NCBI GenBank assembly: GCA_003170135.1
Contig: PMZR01000009.1
Span: 62,001 to 126,000 of the forward strand
DNA from: Acidobacteriota bacterium
GTDB lineage: Bacteria; Acidobacteriota; Vicinamibacteria; Vicinamibacterales; Fen-181
Direction of reading: 5' to 3'
DNA length: 64,000 bases
Below, one piece after another: positions 54,439-63,520 of the stretch. How positions within the stretch are numbered: the first letter of the stretch is position 1; the number at the start of each line of letters is the position of its first letter. A program made the position numbers and the translations under genes. The notes beneath the pieces are model-generated. The model did no database searches. It worked only from the letters and a program-made list of their open reading frames with translations, and was not told where the DNA came from.

Positions 54439-54462
54439 GGGGTGGGAACGCCTTCCCACCCC
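54439..54462. terminator. Bidirectional terminator hairpin
   Basis: A perfect 10-bp stem (GGGGTGGGAA and TTCCCACCCC) with a 4-base loop is flanked by A-rich sequence on the left and TGTTT on the right. On the minus strand it is followed by GTTTTCC, so it should end the Pal-VWA transcript. Confidence 0.75.
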
Positions 54463-54513
54463 TGTTTCCGCGACGAGACTGGGCGCGCGGCGGCGTGCCG
54501 CCGCGAGATGGTC

Positions 54514-55179
54514 CTAGGTAAGCACGCGGATGACCACGCGGCGATTCTTCGCGCGGCCTTCACGCGTCTTGTTCGGCGCAACCGGATCTTCGGCGCCGTA
54601 GCTGATCACGTTAATCTTGTGCAGCGGGACCTGGTACTTCTCGTAGATGTAGCGCCGCACGGCCTCCGCGCGCTCGAGACCGAGACGCTGGTTGAAATCC
54701 TTCGATCCCCGGCTGTCAGTATACCCCGCCACTTCGATGTAGGCGCCGTTCGGGTTCGCCTTGAGCTGGGTGACGATCTCGTCCAGCCGAGCCGTCGCCT
54801 CGTCGGGCAGTAGCGCCTTGCCGAACTTGAACCCGCCCTGATCTTCGCTGAGCGTGACTTCATAGACGAGACGCTTGGACGCCTTGTCCACCGCCTCGGC
54901 CCTGGCCGCCGCGCTGTCCGCGGCGCCGCGGGCATCGGCCGCCGACTTGTTGGCCGCCTCAGCCTTCTGATCGACCTGGCCGACCCTCTGGTTCGTGTCA
55001 GCGATGGCCTGCTCGTTCTTGCGCGTACGCTCCTGGTTGTCCTCAACCGACTTGGACAAGGTCTCGACCTTGTCGTTCACCTCGCCCACGCGGGTCTTCA
55101 CGAACTTCTTCGTCGCACACGCCGACGATCCGCCCAGAGCGAGTGCAACAATTGGCAGGACCAGCAACAGCTTCTTCAT
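54514..55179 (-). CDS. OmpA/Pal-type lipoprotein with coiled coil
   Basis: A 221-residue protein. The start is ATG 55179, with GGAGAG just upstream. A signal and probable lipobox (GGSSAC) are followed by a coiled coil of about 85 residues (VGEVNDKVETLSKSVEDNQER and continuing Ala-rich heptads), then an OmpA domain with VAGYTDSRGSKDFNQRLGLERA, where Asp and Arg bind peptidoglycan, and VISYGAEDPVAPNKT. It tethers the outer membrane to peptidoglycan. It is cotranscribed with the VWA gene (14-bp gap). Confidence 0.92.
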   Translation of the reverse strand: MKKLLLVLPIVALALGGSSACATKKFVKTRVGEVNDKVETLSKSVEDNQERTRKNEQAIADTNQRVGQVDQKAEAANKSAADARGAADSAAARAEAVDKASKRLVYEVTLSEDQGGFKFGKALLPDEATARLDEIVTQLKANPNGAYIEVAGYTDSRGSKDFNQRLGLERAEAVRRYIYEKYQVPLHKINVISYGAEDPVAPNKTREGRAKNRRVVIRVLT

Positions 55180-55193
55180 ATGGCTCTCCACAG

Positions 55194-56153
55194 TTAACTG
55201 CCCGACGACGGTCCGGCGAAGTAGCCGCCCCGGGCGCGGACGCTGAGATGCCGATCGCGCAGCCTGACCTCAAGCGGATGCCATCCGGGCTTGCTGCCGG
55301 GTTCGAACGCGATCAGATACTGGAAGCGCAATTCGGCCACGATCTGCTTGACGGCCTGGCTCGACTGCGCGGGCGAACTGCTCATGAACGCGTCACCGCC
55401 GGTCCATTGAGCCAGGTCCATCAGTTCGCCGCCTGGCAAGACATCGAGCACCGCGGTCGCTTGACCCACGTGGTCGAGCGGCGAGACGACGGCCATGACG
55501 TAAACAGGCACGTCGATCGAACTGGCGATCCCCGAGACTTCCGCCGGCGTCAGCCGGCTGTTGTTGTCCACGCCGTCCGTGAACACCACCACGGCCCGGT
55601 GCGAACCGCCACGCGCGGCAACCTGGCGCGCGGCATCGGCGATGGCATCGCGCAGCGACGTCATCCCGAACGGATCTTCGACGTGTCCGAACGACGCTCG
55701 GACACGATCAGCATCCCGCGTGAACGCCTGGAGTTCACGCAGGCTGCTGTCGAAGCTGAACACCGCCACCTCGTCCCGGTCCCGCTGCAACCAGGAGAGA
55801 AACTGCTCGGCCGCACTTCTAGCCGCGTCCGCCTTCGACGCCACCTGCATGCTGCCGCTGGTGTCGAAGAGCAACGCCACGGTGATGGCCGCCTGGTCGG
55901 AACGGAAGTCTGTGATCTTCTGGGGCCGCCCATTGTCGAGCAACGTGAAGTCCGCCCGCTGCAGGTTTGGCACGACGTGGCCCCTATGGTCGCGCACGAC
56001 GGCGTTGACCGTGACCATCTCAACGCCGCTTCGGAACGTCGGGCGGTCAGGAAGCTGGGTCTGCAGCCCGACCGTCATCAGCACGCCAAGAACCAATGCG
56101 ATGGGTGAACCGGTCGGCACGCCCCGTCTATTCCAATCTTCTTGCCATACCAT
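55194..56153 (-). CDS. VWFA-related domain protein
   Basis: A 319-residue protein with an N-terminal hydrophobic segment (SPIALVLGVLMTVGL). It has the Acidobacteriota VWFA-related pattern: VTVNAVVRDHRGHVVPNLQRADFTLLDNG, then the MIDAS motif LLFDTSGSMQ, TSLRDAIAD and VFTDGVDN. Probably exported and anchored; such proteins mediate metal-dependent protein contacts. A minus-strand TTGGCC-N17-TAATTT around 56230-56260 is a plausible promoter. Confidence 0.9.
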   Translation of the reverse strand: MVWQEDWNRRGVPTGSPIALVLGVLMTVGLQTQLPDRPTFRSGVEMVTVNAVVRDHRGHVVPNLQRADFTLLDNGRPQKITDFRSDQAAITVALLFDTSGSMQVASKADAARSAAEQFLSWLQRDRDEVAVFSFDSSLRELQAFTRDADRVRASFGHVEDPFGMTSLRDAIADAARQVAARGGSHRAVVVFTDGVDNNSRLTPAEVSGIASSIDVPVYVMAVVSPLDHVGQATAVLDVLPGGELMDLAQWTGGDAFMSSSPAQSSQAVKQIVAELRFQYLIAFEPGSKPGWHPLEVRLRDRHLSVRARGGYFAGPSSGS

Positions 56154-56394
56154 CAAATAGCTCACTTTAAAGGACTTACCAGACGTGTGGCGGCTGGCAA
56201 ACGGCCCGACGAGGCCGCGTGTCGTGTATAAATTACACTGTCCTGGGCATCTGGCCAAGCGCCGCTATGTAAGACTTACTCAAGAGCCCGTGAACGGGGC
56301 AGGTCGGACGCGTAATGTTGCGGTCTGGCCCGTTTTCGACCAGGTCTGTTAAGATTCAGTGTTCATTTCTGAGGCTCCCCCGAGGGTTTTCATC

Positions 56395-57612
56395 ATGCCG
56401 CGTGTGACTTCTGCCATTCCGGTTGCCGGCCGCGTCGCCGGCTTCACCTATGCCATCCGCAACATCGTCGTCGAGGCGCGCAAGGTCGAGGCGGCCGGCA
56501 AGACCATCAGGTACCTGAACATCGGCGACCCGATCCCCTTCGGCTTCGAGACGCCGCCGCACATGGTTGAGGCGGTGGACCGGGCGATGCGCGACGGACA
56601 CAACGGCTACGCGCCGTCGCCCGGCATCGAGTCCGCGCGCGAGGCGGTCGCTGCCGAGTTCACGTCCCGCGGCCTGCCGACAACCGCCGATCGCGTCATC
56701 ATCACGTCGGGCGCGTCGGAGGGGATCGAGCTGGCGATGGGTGCGCTGGTGAACCCGGGTGAAGAGGTGCTGGTCCCGTCGCCGACCTATCCGCTCTACA
56801 CCGCGGTGCTCGCGAAGATTGGCGCGAAGATCGTCTACTACCGGACCGACCCCGCCCACGGCTGGATGCCGGACATCGATGAGATCCGCAGCCTGCTGAC
56901 GCCCGCGACGCGTGCGATCGTCGTCATCGATCCGAACAACCCGACCGGCGCGATCTATCCGACGTCGTTCCGGCGCGCGCTGCTCGACCTGGTCAACTCG
57001 CACAACATCGTCCTGCTCGCCGACGAGGTGTACGGCGACCTGGCCTACGACGACCCGGTCCCGGTGCCGCCCATCGGCAGCCTCGATCCGGACGCACCGA
57101 TCATTTCGTTCTCGAGCCTGTCGAAGGGCTACCTCGCGCCCGGCTGGCGCGCCGGCTGGCTGGCCGTCGGACGCAGCCCGCGCCTCGACGACGTGATGGC
57201 CGCGCTGAGAAAGCTGGCGGACGGCCGGCTGTGCAGCCCGGTGCCGATGCAGTACGCGGTGACGGCGGCCCTGACCGGAGACCGGTCGCACCAGATCCCG
57301 CTCCGCAAGGCGTTGCGCGAGCGCGCCGATTTGACGACAGCGCGACTGAACGCGATTCCAGGGATCAGTTGCGTCGCCCCGGTGGCGGCCTTCTACGCGA
57401 TGCCGAAGGTCGATCTGCCGCCGGGCAAGACTGACGAGGACTACGTGCTGGGCCTGCTGCGCGCCACCGGCATCCTGTGCGTCCACGGGTCCGGTTTCGG
57501 GACGCGGCCCGCCGACGGATTCTTCCGCGTCGTCTTCCTCGCGTCGCCGTCGGAACTGGCGGACATCTACGACACGATGGCGGTGTTCACGGCGGAGTAC
57601 CTGCGGCGGTAG
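56395..57612 (+). CDS. Class I aminotransferase (AlaA/aspartate type)
   Basis: A 405-residue PLP enzyme. IRYLNIGDPIPFGFETP resembles AlaA, which makes alanine from glutamate and pyruvate. Others: ITSGASEGIELAMGALVNPG, VIDPNNPTGAIYP, ADEVYGDLAYD, PLP lysine in SFSSLSKGYLAPGWRAGW and C-terminal FFRVVFLASPSEL with the substrate Arg. ATG 56395 is preferred over GTG 56359, in keeping with family starts. It is followed by a long hairpin and the AI-2E transporter. Confidence 0.92.
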   Translation: MPRVTSAIPVAGRVAGFTYAIRNIVVEARKVEAAGKTIRYLNIGDPIPFGFETPPHMVEAVDRAMRDGHNGYAPSPGIESAREAVAAEFTSRGLPTTADRVIITSGASEGIELAMGALVNPGEEVLVPSPTYPLYTAVLAKIGAKIVYYRTDPAHGWMPDIDEIRSLLTPATRAIVVIDPNNPTGAIYPTSFRRALLDLVNSHNIVLLADEVYGDLAYDDPVPVPPIGSLDPDAPIISFSSLSKGYLAPGWRAGWLAVGRSPRLDDVMAALRKLADGRLCSPVPMQYAVTAALTGDRSHQIPLRKALRERADLTTARLNAIPGISCVAPVAAFYAMPKVDLPPGKTDEDYVLGLLRATGILCVHGSGFGTRPADGFFRVVFLASPSELADIYDTMAVFTAEYLRR

Positions 57613-57625
57613 GGCCGGCGTTCCC

Positions 57626-57705
57626 GCAAATGCGGTCGGGAGCATTTTCCGCTCTGGGAGCACCGCCCGCGTGCTGACCCGAAAATTGCTCCCGACCGCA
57701 TTTGC
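57626..57705. repeat. Long hairpin between aminotransferase and transporter genes
   Basis: Arms 57626-57644 and 57687-57705 pair perfectly over 19 bp (arm GCAAATGCGGTCGGGAGCA), extend five more pairs inward past a single bulge, and enclose a second 5-bp stem (AGCAC/GTGCT). No T run follows. It could be a REP-like element or an RNA processing/termination signal. Confidence 0.75.
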
Positions 57706-57751
57706 CGGGCGTTGGCTTGGCGCCTGCAGGGGAATCCGCGGAGGCGGGCCG

Positions 57752-58804
57752 GTGGACGTGAACGCGGGAAGCACGTTGCAGCTCGTCAGGACGCTCGCCG
57801 TCATCTTCGTGGCCATCGTCATTGCGTGGGCGCTGTACCTGGCCCGTGGCGCCTTGCTGCTCGTCTACGTGGGTGTGCTGCTGGCCACGGGCTTCTCGCC
57901 GCTCATCACGCTCATCGAACGCCAGCGCGTGCTTCCCATCGGCTCGCGCATTCCGCGCTGGCTGGCGATCCTCGTCCTGTACTTCTTCTTTCTCTGCGTG
58001 ATCGTCGCGATCCTGCTGATGATCCTGCCGCCGTTCATCCAGCAGTTGAGCGATCTGTGGACGAAGCTGCCGGCGATGGCGGCCAGCGCGCAGAAATTCC
58101 TGGTCGATCGCCACCTCATCAGCCACGAAGTCACGCTTGGCCAGTTGGTGTCGAGCGCGCCCGGCTCGCCTGGCGACGCGGTTAGCGCGGTGTTGTCGAC
58201 GTTGTGGAGCTTCGTTGGAGGCCTCATCGGCCTCGTCACGATCCTCATCCTCACGTTCTACCTGCTGGTCGATGCCGAGTCGGTCATGGACACGTTCGCG
58301 CGGCTGTTCGCGGTGGAACGGCGCCCGGCCGTGATGGCGGCCGCGCGGCAGATCGCGCGCAAGGTGAGCGCGTGGCTGGGCGGTCACCTGATGCTGGCGG
58401 TGCTGATGGGCGGCGCGTCCGCGATCGGGTTGGGATTGATGGGCGTGCCGTACTTCTACGTGATCGCGGTCGTCGCCGCCATCGGCGAGATGATTCCGAT
58501 CATCGGCGCCATCCTTGCCGGCGTCGTGGCGACCGCCATTGCGCTGACCGTATCGGTGAAGCTGGCCGGCGCGGCGCTCGCCTACTTCGTGGTCCTGCAG
58601 CAGATCGAATCGAACGTGCTGGTGCCCAAGATCATGGAGCGGCAGGTCGGGCTGAGTCCGGTGGCGGTCATCATGGCGCTCATGATCGGCAGTGAGATCC
58701 ACGGCATCATCGGTGCGGTGCTCGCCATCCCGACGACCGTCATCCTCAAGGTCCTCTTCGAGGAGCTCACCCAACGCAAATCGGCAGCGAGCCGGATCGC
58801 CTGA
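57752..58804 (+). CDS. AI-2E family transporter (TqsA/PerM-like)
   Basis: A 350-residue polytopic membrane protein. It begins at GTG 57752 with GGAGGCGGG upstream; the frame is open further up but only across the hairpin. Seven to eight helices and the family motifs LLATGFSPLITLIERQR, LILTFYLLVDAES, GLMGVPYFYVIAVVAAIGEMIPIIG and NVLVPKIMERQVGLSPVAVIMALMIG are visible. Some family members export autoinducer-2 and others exchange ions; the substrate here is unknown. Confidence 0.9.
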   Translation: MDVNAGSTLQLVRTLAVIFVAIVIAWALYLARGALLLVYVGVLLATGFSPLITLIERQRVLPIGSRIPRWLAILVLYFFFLCVIVAILLMILPPFIQQLSDLWTKLPAMAASAQKFLVDRHLISHEVTLGQLVSSAPGSPGDAVSAVLSTLWSFVGGLIGLVTILILTFYLLVDAESVMDTFARLFAVERRPAVMAAARQIARKVSAWLGGHLMLAVLMGGASAIGLGLMGVPYFYVIAVVAAIGEMIPIIGAILAGVVATAIALTVSVKLAGAALAYFVVLQQIESNVLVPKIMERQVGLSPVAVIMALMIGSEIHGIIGAVLAIPTTVILKVLFEELTQRKSAASRIA

Positions 58805-59345
58805 AAGGCGTCGCGCGGGTGCGGTCGAGCAACAGTCCACCCGGGAACGGAGCCGACACGCGCGCGTCGGGTACGCAAGACGCTGCGGCCCTAACCGCAA
58901 TGTCTTTCGGAATTCTCTGGCTGCAGTTCCGGCCTGGGGGCGCAGCCCGCACCCGGCTCTGCCGCGTGCCGGGCTCCGCGCTCCGGAAAACTGCACTCCG
59001 TCCGCGCTGTTTTTCAGATCCTTGCGCCGCCTGGGCGCTGAAGCGCCTGCGGCGGGTAAAACAGCGCTACCTCCGCTCCGTTTTCGTCGCGTTGCCCGTC
59101 GGAGCGCTACGCACGGCCCGCCGCAAAGCCGGCCGCGGGCTGCTTCGCACCGCACACCAGCTATTTCCGAAAGGCCCTAACCGAGGCCTGACCCGCGGAC
59201 CTGACAGGCCGCGTGAATGCGCCAGGCGCCGACCCGTTCGCCGCGCGAACTCTCCTCGAACAGCTGGCACGAGCGTTGATAGGAAGTGAGGTGATCCCGA
59301 GATCGCCGGGCGCGAGTGCCGGAAATCGAGGGACTTCGGCAACAT
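58805..59345. other. Structured non-coding region containing the MITE-like element
   Basis: A 541-bp gap between the AI-2E transporter and the small DUF5658-like gene. Its middle (58887-59183) is the MITE-like element described separately. The short flanks, 58805-58886 and 59184-59345, show no recognisable promoter, terminator or gene. Confidence 0.5.
58887..59183. mobile_element. Candidate MITE-like element with 11-bp direct repeats
   Basis: An 11-bp sequence, GGCCCTAACCG, occurs directly repeated at 58887-58897 and 59173-59183. Just inside lie inverted 9-mers, CTTTCGGAA (58904-58912) and TTCCGAAAG (59165-59173). The interior has several strong stems, including GCGCTGTTTT (59004-59013) with AAAACAGCGC (59058-59067), which encloses GGCGCT-GA-AGCGCC. 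No gene is convincing. The layout suggests a non-autonomous element or a structured RNA; no transposase is in the window. Confidence 0.5.
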
Positions 59346-59672
59346 ATGCAACCGCTTCGGATCCTGCCGGTAACGCGATCGCGGTTTGGCGACACAATCA
59401 TCGTCGTCTTCCTGGTGTCCCAGGCCTTGGACGGCGTTCTGACCTACCTCGGCCTCCGGCAGTTCGGTCCCTCGGTCGAGGCTAACCCCTTGATCAGCTC
59501 GGTGATGCCGGTCCTCGGGCAAGGCATGACGCTGGCTTTCGTCAAGCTCTTCGCGTCGAGCCTGGGCGCCATCCTCCACGTCACCGGCGTTCACCGCGCC
59601 GTCGCGCTGCTGACCGCGCTCTACCTTGGCGCCGCCGTCGTTCCCTGGGCGGCCCTGCTGTTCGCGCACTAG
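59346..59672 (+). CDS. Small DUF5658-like membrane protein
   Basis: A 108-residue protein with three to four hydrophobic helices: TIIVVFLVSQALDGVLTYLG, VMPVLGQGMTLAFVKLFA and VALLTALYLGAAVVPWAALL. FGPSVEANPLISS between helices 1 and 2 matches the conserved E-x-NP pattern of DUF5658 proteins. Role unknown. Confidence 0.75.
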   Translation: MQPLRILPVTRSRFGDTIIVVFLVSQALDGVLTYLGLRQFGPSVEANPLISSVMPVLGQGMTLAFVKLFASSLGAILHVTGVHRAVALLTALYLGAAVVPWAALLFAH

Positions 59673-59778
59673 TCGCCCCTATTCCTGGCATCAACACCCG
59701 TGGCGTCGGCATTGGACGCCTCCACGAAATGTTGCTAGGATCACGCCCGATCTTCGCATTCTCTCCGCTCGCCGCTTC

Positions 59779-60262
59779 ATGCTCAGAAGGCTCGTCAACC
59801 CCGATTCGGCCGCCGGCGCCTGCGCGTGGTACGCGCTGCTGACGTGCGCCATGACCTGGCCGGTCGTGCTGCACCTCTCGACCGGCATCCCCGAAAACCT
59901 GGGCGACCCGCTGCTGAACGTGTGGATCCTCGGCTGGGATGCCAGCCACTTTCTGAAGGTCCTGCACGGCCACGTCGGCGCACTCGCAGGATTCTGGAAT
60001 GCCAACATCTCAACGGGCAGAGCGGACTGTGGCCGGCGAGCTACCTGAGGCGACAGAACGATCTGGCCCACCCACTCGACGCCCCGGACCGCGCATGGCG
60101 CACGCTGGTCGCCTCGGGCGCGACTACGCCATCGTGCACCAGGAACTGTTCAACAATCCGGGCGAAGGGCCGGCGGTCACCGAGTGGCTGCGGAAGTCCG
60201 GGGCGCGGGAAATCCTGCGCTCCGGCCCGGAACATCTGTTCGCGATCTCCGGAATGCGGTGA
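59779..60262 (+). pseudogene. Remnant of a polytopic membrane protein (GT39-like), internally deleted
   Basis: The N-terminal about 75 codons are intact (YALLTCAMTWPVVLHLSTGI, then LLNVWILGWDASHFLKVLHG and GFWNANI), a start seen in large Acidobacteriota membrane proteins of about 600-700 residues. The frame then ends within 15 codons. From about 60095 a C-terminal piece appears (RAWRTLVASG, then after a one-base shift DYAIVHQELFNNPGEG and ILRSGPEHLFAIS) and ends at 60262. The whole membrane core is missing. Confidence 0.75.
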
Positions 60263-60265
60263 GAC

Positions 60266-61654
60266 ATGGCAGAAGGTGATCGGAACCGTGGCCGACGGGT
60301 GCTCCTGGTCGTGTTCCTGCTCGCGTCGGCGCTGCACCTCTATTCGTGGTACGTCAACCCGAACCGGCCGTCGCTCCGGATCGGCGCGACGATGGGCTGG
60401 TACGGCGCGTCGGCCGACCACATCAACTACGTGCGCGAAGCCCGCGCGCTGGCGGACGGCGTCCTGCCAGGCATCTATTGGGACTACGACCGGAACGCGC
60501 CAAGACGCGATCGGCCTCCGGACATCGAGGTCAGCGACTACGCCTATGGCCTCGGGTACCCGGTGCTCGGGGTTTCGTTTATGAACCTCGGCCTGCGGCG
60601 CGACCCGTTCGTGATTCCCGACATGGTGGCGTTCGGCCTCATCATCTGCCTGGCGCTGCAGCTGGCCCGACGGTTGATGAGCGAGAGGGCCGCGCTCGTC
60701 TTCGCGGGCGCGCTGGCCCTCGCATCGCCGGTGCTGGCCTTCACGGTCGTACCCTGGAACACAACGGTCACCGTCGTGGCGGTTCTTGCGGCGCTGGTCG
60801 TGGCCACCTCGGACCGGCGAGACTGGAAGATCGGCGCGCTGGTCGGTCTCGCGCTCTCGCTCTGCTACGCCGCGCGGTTCAGCGACGTCGTCTGGCCGGT
60901 TCTCATCGTCGCGGCGGGCGCCGCGGCGACCTGGCGCCGCAACATCAAGGGGTCGGCGGCGATGGTCGCGGTCGCGGCCGGCATGTTCGTGGCGACCTGC
61001 CTGGTGGTCGGCTGGACCCAGCACGTGGTGTTCGGTGACTTCTTCACCAACCCCTATCACTATCACCTCCACGCGGGGAATCGCGGCGACTCGCTCGCCG
61101 AGTTCCGCCTCGGCCAGGTGCCGAGCGCCTTCACCGAGGTGTTCGTGACGGCGAAGACGGGCGGGCTGCGCGTGCCCGAACCGCACACCTCGGTGCTGCG
61201 CATGTTCGCGTGGCTGGTGGCCGCCCCGTTCGGGTTGGTGATGCTCATCCGCCGCAGGCACCCGCATCTCGGCCCGCTTCTCGTGGCCACCGCTGCCTCG
61301 CTGGTTGCATCCGTGTTCTACCTGTCCTACTGGTCGGGCACCGGCGCGGACCTCGTCCACGACAACCTGCGGTTCTTCGTCCCGTGGTTCCCGCTCTGGG
61401 GTTTGCTGGCCGCGGTGGCGTGGACCGCGCTCGCCGAGCGCGGGGCGGCCGCGATGCACACGGACAGGGACGCCGCCCTACGGTCGTCGCCGCCGCCGCC
61501 GAACAACCCGCGACACCGGTGGATGATGGCGGCGGTCGTCGCGGTCATGGCTGCGACGCTCGCCGGTGTCTGGTACGTGAACAGGCCGATCGTGATCGAT
61601 CTCGTGCAGAGATTCTCCGAGGCGCAGAAGAGGCCGGTGGGCGCCAGCGAGTAG
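60266..61654 (+). CDS. Polytopic membrane protein, probable GT-C glycosyltransferase-like
   Basis: A 462-residue protein with about nine to ten hydrophobic helices. Early features are YVNPNRPSLRIGATMGWYGASADHINYVREARALADG, a periplasmic loop with acidic residues typical of GT-C enzymes, and later ARFSDVVWPVLIVAAGAA and DNLRFFVPWFPLWGLLAAV. It could transfer a sugar from a polyprenyl donor, but the catalytic Asp is not assignable with certainty. It starts 4 bp after the preceding remnant. Confidence 0.7.
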   Translation: MAEGDRNRGRRVLLVVFLLASALHLYSWYVNPNRPSLRIGATMGWYGASADHINYVREARALADGVLPGIYWDYDRNAPRRDRPPDIEVSDYAYGLGYPVLGVSFMNLGLRRDPFVIPDMVAFGLIICLALQLARRLMSERAALVFAGALALASPVLAFTVVPWNTTVTVVAVLAALVVATSDRRDWKIGALVGLALSLCYAARFSDVVWPVLIVAAGAAATWRRNIKGSAAMVAVAAGMFVATCLVVGWTQHVVFGDFFTNPYHYHLHAGNRGDSLAEFRLGQVPSAFTEVFVTAKTGGLRVPEPHTSVLRMFAWLVAAPFGLVMLIRRRHPHLGPLLVATAASLVASVFYLSYWSGTGADLVHDNLRFFVPWFPLWGLLAAVAWTALAERGAAAMHTDRDAALRSSPPPPNNPRHRWMMAAVVAVMAATLAGVWYVNRPIVIDLVQRFSEAQKRPVGASE

Positions 61655-62078
61655 ACCTTCGCCCTCAGGACCGCGCAGATCGACGGTGAGACCAGGCGCG
61701 CCATCTACGCCCACCCGCCGGCCCGCATCACCTGGACGGTGACGTTGCCGGCCGAAGCACATCTGCGCGCGGCGCTGGGAATCGATCCGCACGCATGGGA
61801 CGCAGACGGGGACGGTGTCGTCTTCAGGGTGGGCGTGAACGACGGCAAGGGTTACCAGGAACTCTGGAACCAGCATCTCGATCCCCGCCACGTGCCCGGG
61901 GACCGGCGCTGGATTCCCATCATGATCGACCTGACACCGTTTGGCGGGCGCCGCGTCGAGATCATCTTCAACACGAACACGAGTCTGCCGGGACAGGGCC
62001 GACGATGCGCGCAACGACCTGGCACTCTGGGGCGCCCCGGCGGTCTGGCCGAGCGTGCTGACGGGTTCTCCTCAGTAG
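61655..62078 (+). pseudogene. C-terminal remnant of a related membrane protein
   Basis: Directly after the TAG at 61652-61654, and in the same frame, the DNA encodes a domain typical of the C-terminus of large membrane proteins in this group: TFALRTAQIDGETRRAIYAHPPARITW, then RAALGIDPHAWDADGDGVVF, VDIIFNT-like (VEIIFNTNTSLPGQG). Near 61997 one extra base shifts the frame to DDARNDLALWGAPAVWPS, which ends at 62078. No start codon or upstream part is present. Confidence 0.75.
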
Positions 62079-63499
62079 TTCCGATTGTAGATCTCGAGGA
62101 TCTCGTTCGGGCCGATGGTGGGGTCGAGCCACGTGTCGCGTGGCGTGCCCATCCAGCGGGCATTGGTGCGCAGCCGCGCCACGCGGTGGATGTTCAGCAG
62201 GTGCTCGGTCGAGATGTTGTCGGTGCTCAGGTTGCCGGCCCCGGTTCCGCAGGCGAGCGTCAGCGAAGGCCGCAGGCTGTTGAACAGGCCGCCGATCGCG
62301 CCCTCGGTCGACGGCTGGTTCACGAGGATCCTCGCCGCGTCCATCTTCCCGAAGTCGGCGATCACGCGTTCGTCGTTCGCGTAGACGCCGACGGTGTGGC
62401 CGACGCCGCCGCGCCGCGTCACCGCTTCGCACGCTTCGAGCGCCGCGTCGTAGCTGTCGCACACGTACTGCGCGAGCACGGGCGCCAGGATCTCGTTCGA
62501 CAGGGGGTGCTCGACCCCGATGCCGTCCGGTTGAGCGATGAGCAGGCGCGTCTTGTCGGGCACGGTAAAGCCCGCGCGCGCGGCGATCGTCGCGGCCGCC
62601 TGCCCGACGATGTCCGCGCGCATCTTCTGCCGCTCGCCGTCCCAGCACAACGTCCCCAGTGCGCGCATCTGGTCCGCGCTGCAGAAGTAGGCGCCACGGG
62701 CCTCGAGCAGCGGCCGCAGTCGGCCTTCGACGGCGCGTTCGACGATGAGCGCCTGCTCGCTGGCGCAGAGCGTCCCGTTGTCGAACGTCTTCGAGTGGGC
62801 GATCGCGCGCGCGGCGCCCGCAAGGTCCGCCGACGCGTGCACGTAGACAGGCACGTTCCCGGGTCCGACGCCGAGCGTCGGGGTCCCGGACACTTCGGCC
62901 GTGCGCACGATGGAACTGGTGCCGGTCGCGAGGATCAGCGCCAGCTTCGGGTGCCGCATGATCCGCTCGACGTACCCGGATTGACCGTGCGTGATGCACT
63001 GGACGGAGTCGCACGGCGCGCCCGCCCGGATGGCCGCCTCCGCCAGGATGCGCGCCGTTTCCTTGATGCACCTGCGCGCGCCCCGGTGAGGGCTGAAAAT
63101 CACGGGGTTACGCGTCTTCATGCAGATGAGCACCTTGAAGATCGTCGTGGAGGTCGGATTCGTCACCGGGATGGTCGCGAGAATCGGTCCTTTCGGCTGC
63201 GCGATTTCCGTGACACCCGCCGCCAGGTCCTGGGCGACGACGCCAACGGTGCGCCGATCGCGGATGTCCTCGTAAACGAGCACGCTGGCCCAGGCGTTCT
63301 TGATCACCTTGTGCTCGTAGACGCCCATCTGCGTCTCGTCGTAGGCGAGCCGCGCCAGGTCGAGCCGTGCCGTAAACGCCGCCTCGTAGACGGCCCGGAC
63401 GATGGCGTCGACCTGGGCCTGGTCGAACTGGCGGAACTGTCCCGCTGCCTTCCACGCGCGTCCGACGATCTCATCCGCGTATTGATCCGGGGTATCCAT
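62072..63499 (-). CDS. CoA-acylating aldehyde dehydrogenase (EutE/AdhE-N type)
   Basis: A 475-residue enzyme that converts an aldehyde, NAD+ and CoA to acyl-CoA. The catalytic Cys is in FDNGTLCASEQALIV. VTEIAQPKGPILATIPVTNPTSTTIFK, the NAD-binding LATGTSSIVRTAEVSGTPTLGVGPGNVPVY and the C-terminal GTGAGNLSTDNISTEHLLNIHRVA are typical of acetaldehyde dehydrogenase. No microcompartment genes are present. Threonine aldolase elsewhere in the window also yields acetaldehyde, a possible but unproven link. AGGA lies before ATG 63499. Confidence 0.93.
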   Translation of the reverse strand: MDTPDQYADEIVGRAWKAAGQFRQFDQAQVDAIVRAVYEAAFTARLDLARLAYDETQMGVYEHKVIKNAWASVLVYEDIRDRRTVGVVAQDLAAGVTEIAQPKGPILATIPVTNPTSTTIFKVLICMKTRNPVIFSPHRGARRCIKETARILAEAAIRAGAPCDSVQCITHGQSGYVERIMRHPKLALILATGTSSIVRTAEVSGTPTLGVGPGNVPVYVHASADLAGAARAIAHSKTFDNGTLCASEQALIVERAVEGRLRPLLEARGAYFCSADQMRALGTLCWDGERQKMRADIVGQAAATIAARAGFTVPDKTRLLIAQPDGIGVEHPLSNEILAPVLAQYVCDSYDAALEACEAVTRRGGVGHTVGVYANDERVIADFGKMDAARILVNQPSTEGAIGGLFNSLRPSLTLACGTGAGNLSTDNISTEHLLNIHRVARLRTNARWMGTPRDTWLDPTIGPNEILEIYNRNY

Positions 63500-63520
63500 G
63501 GTGTTCCTGAAGCCCGTGCC

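Noticed and set aside
58887-59183. Direct repeats as integron attC sites
   Set aside because: They contain CCTAAC but lack the imperfect palindromic arms and the matching GTT-type core of attC, and no integrase or cassette genes are present.
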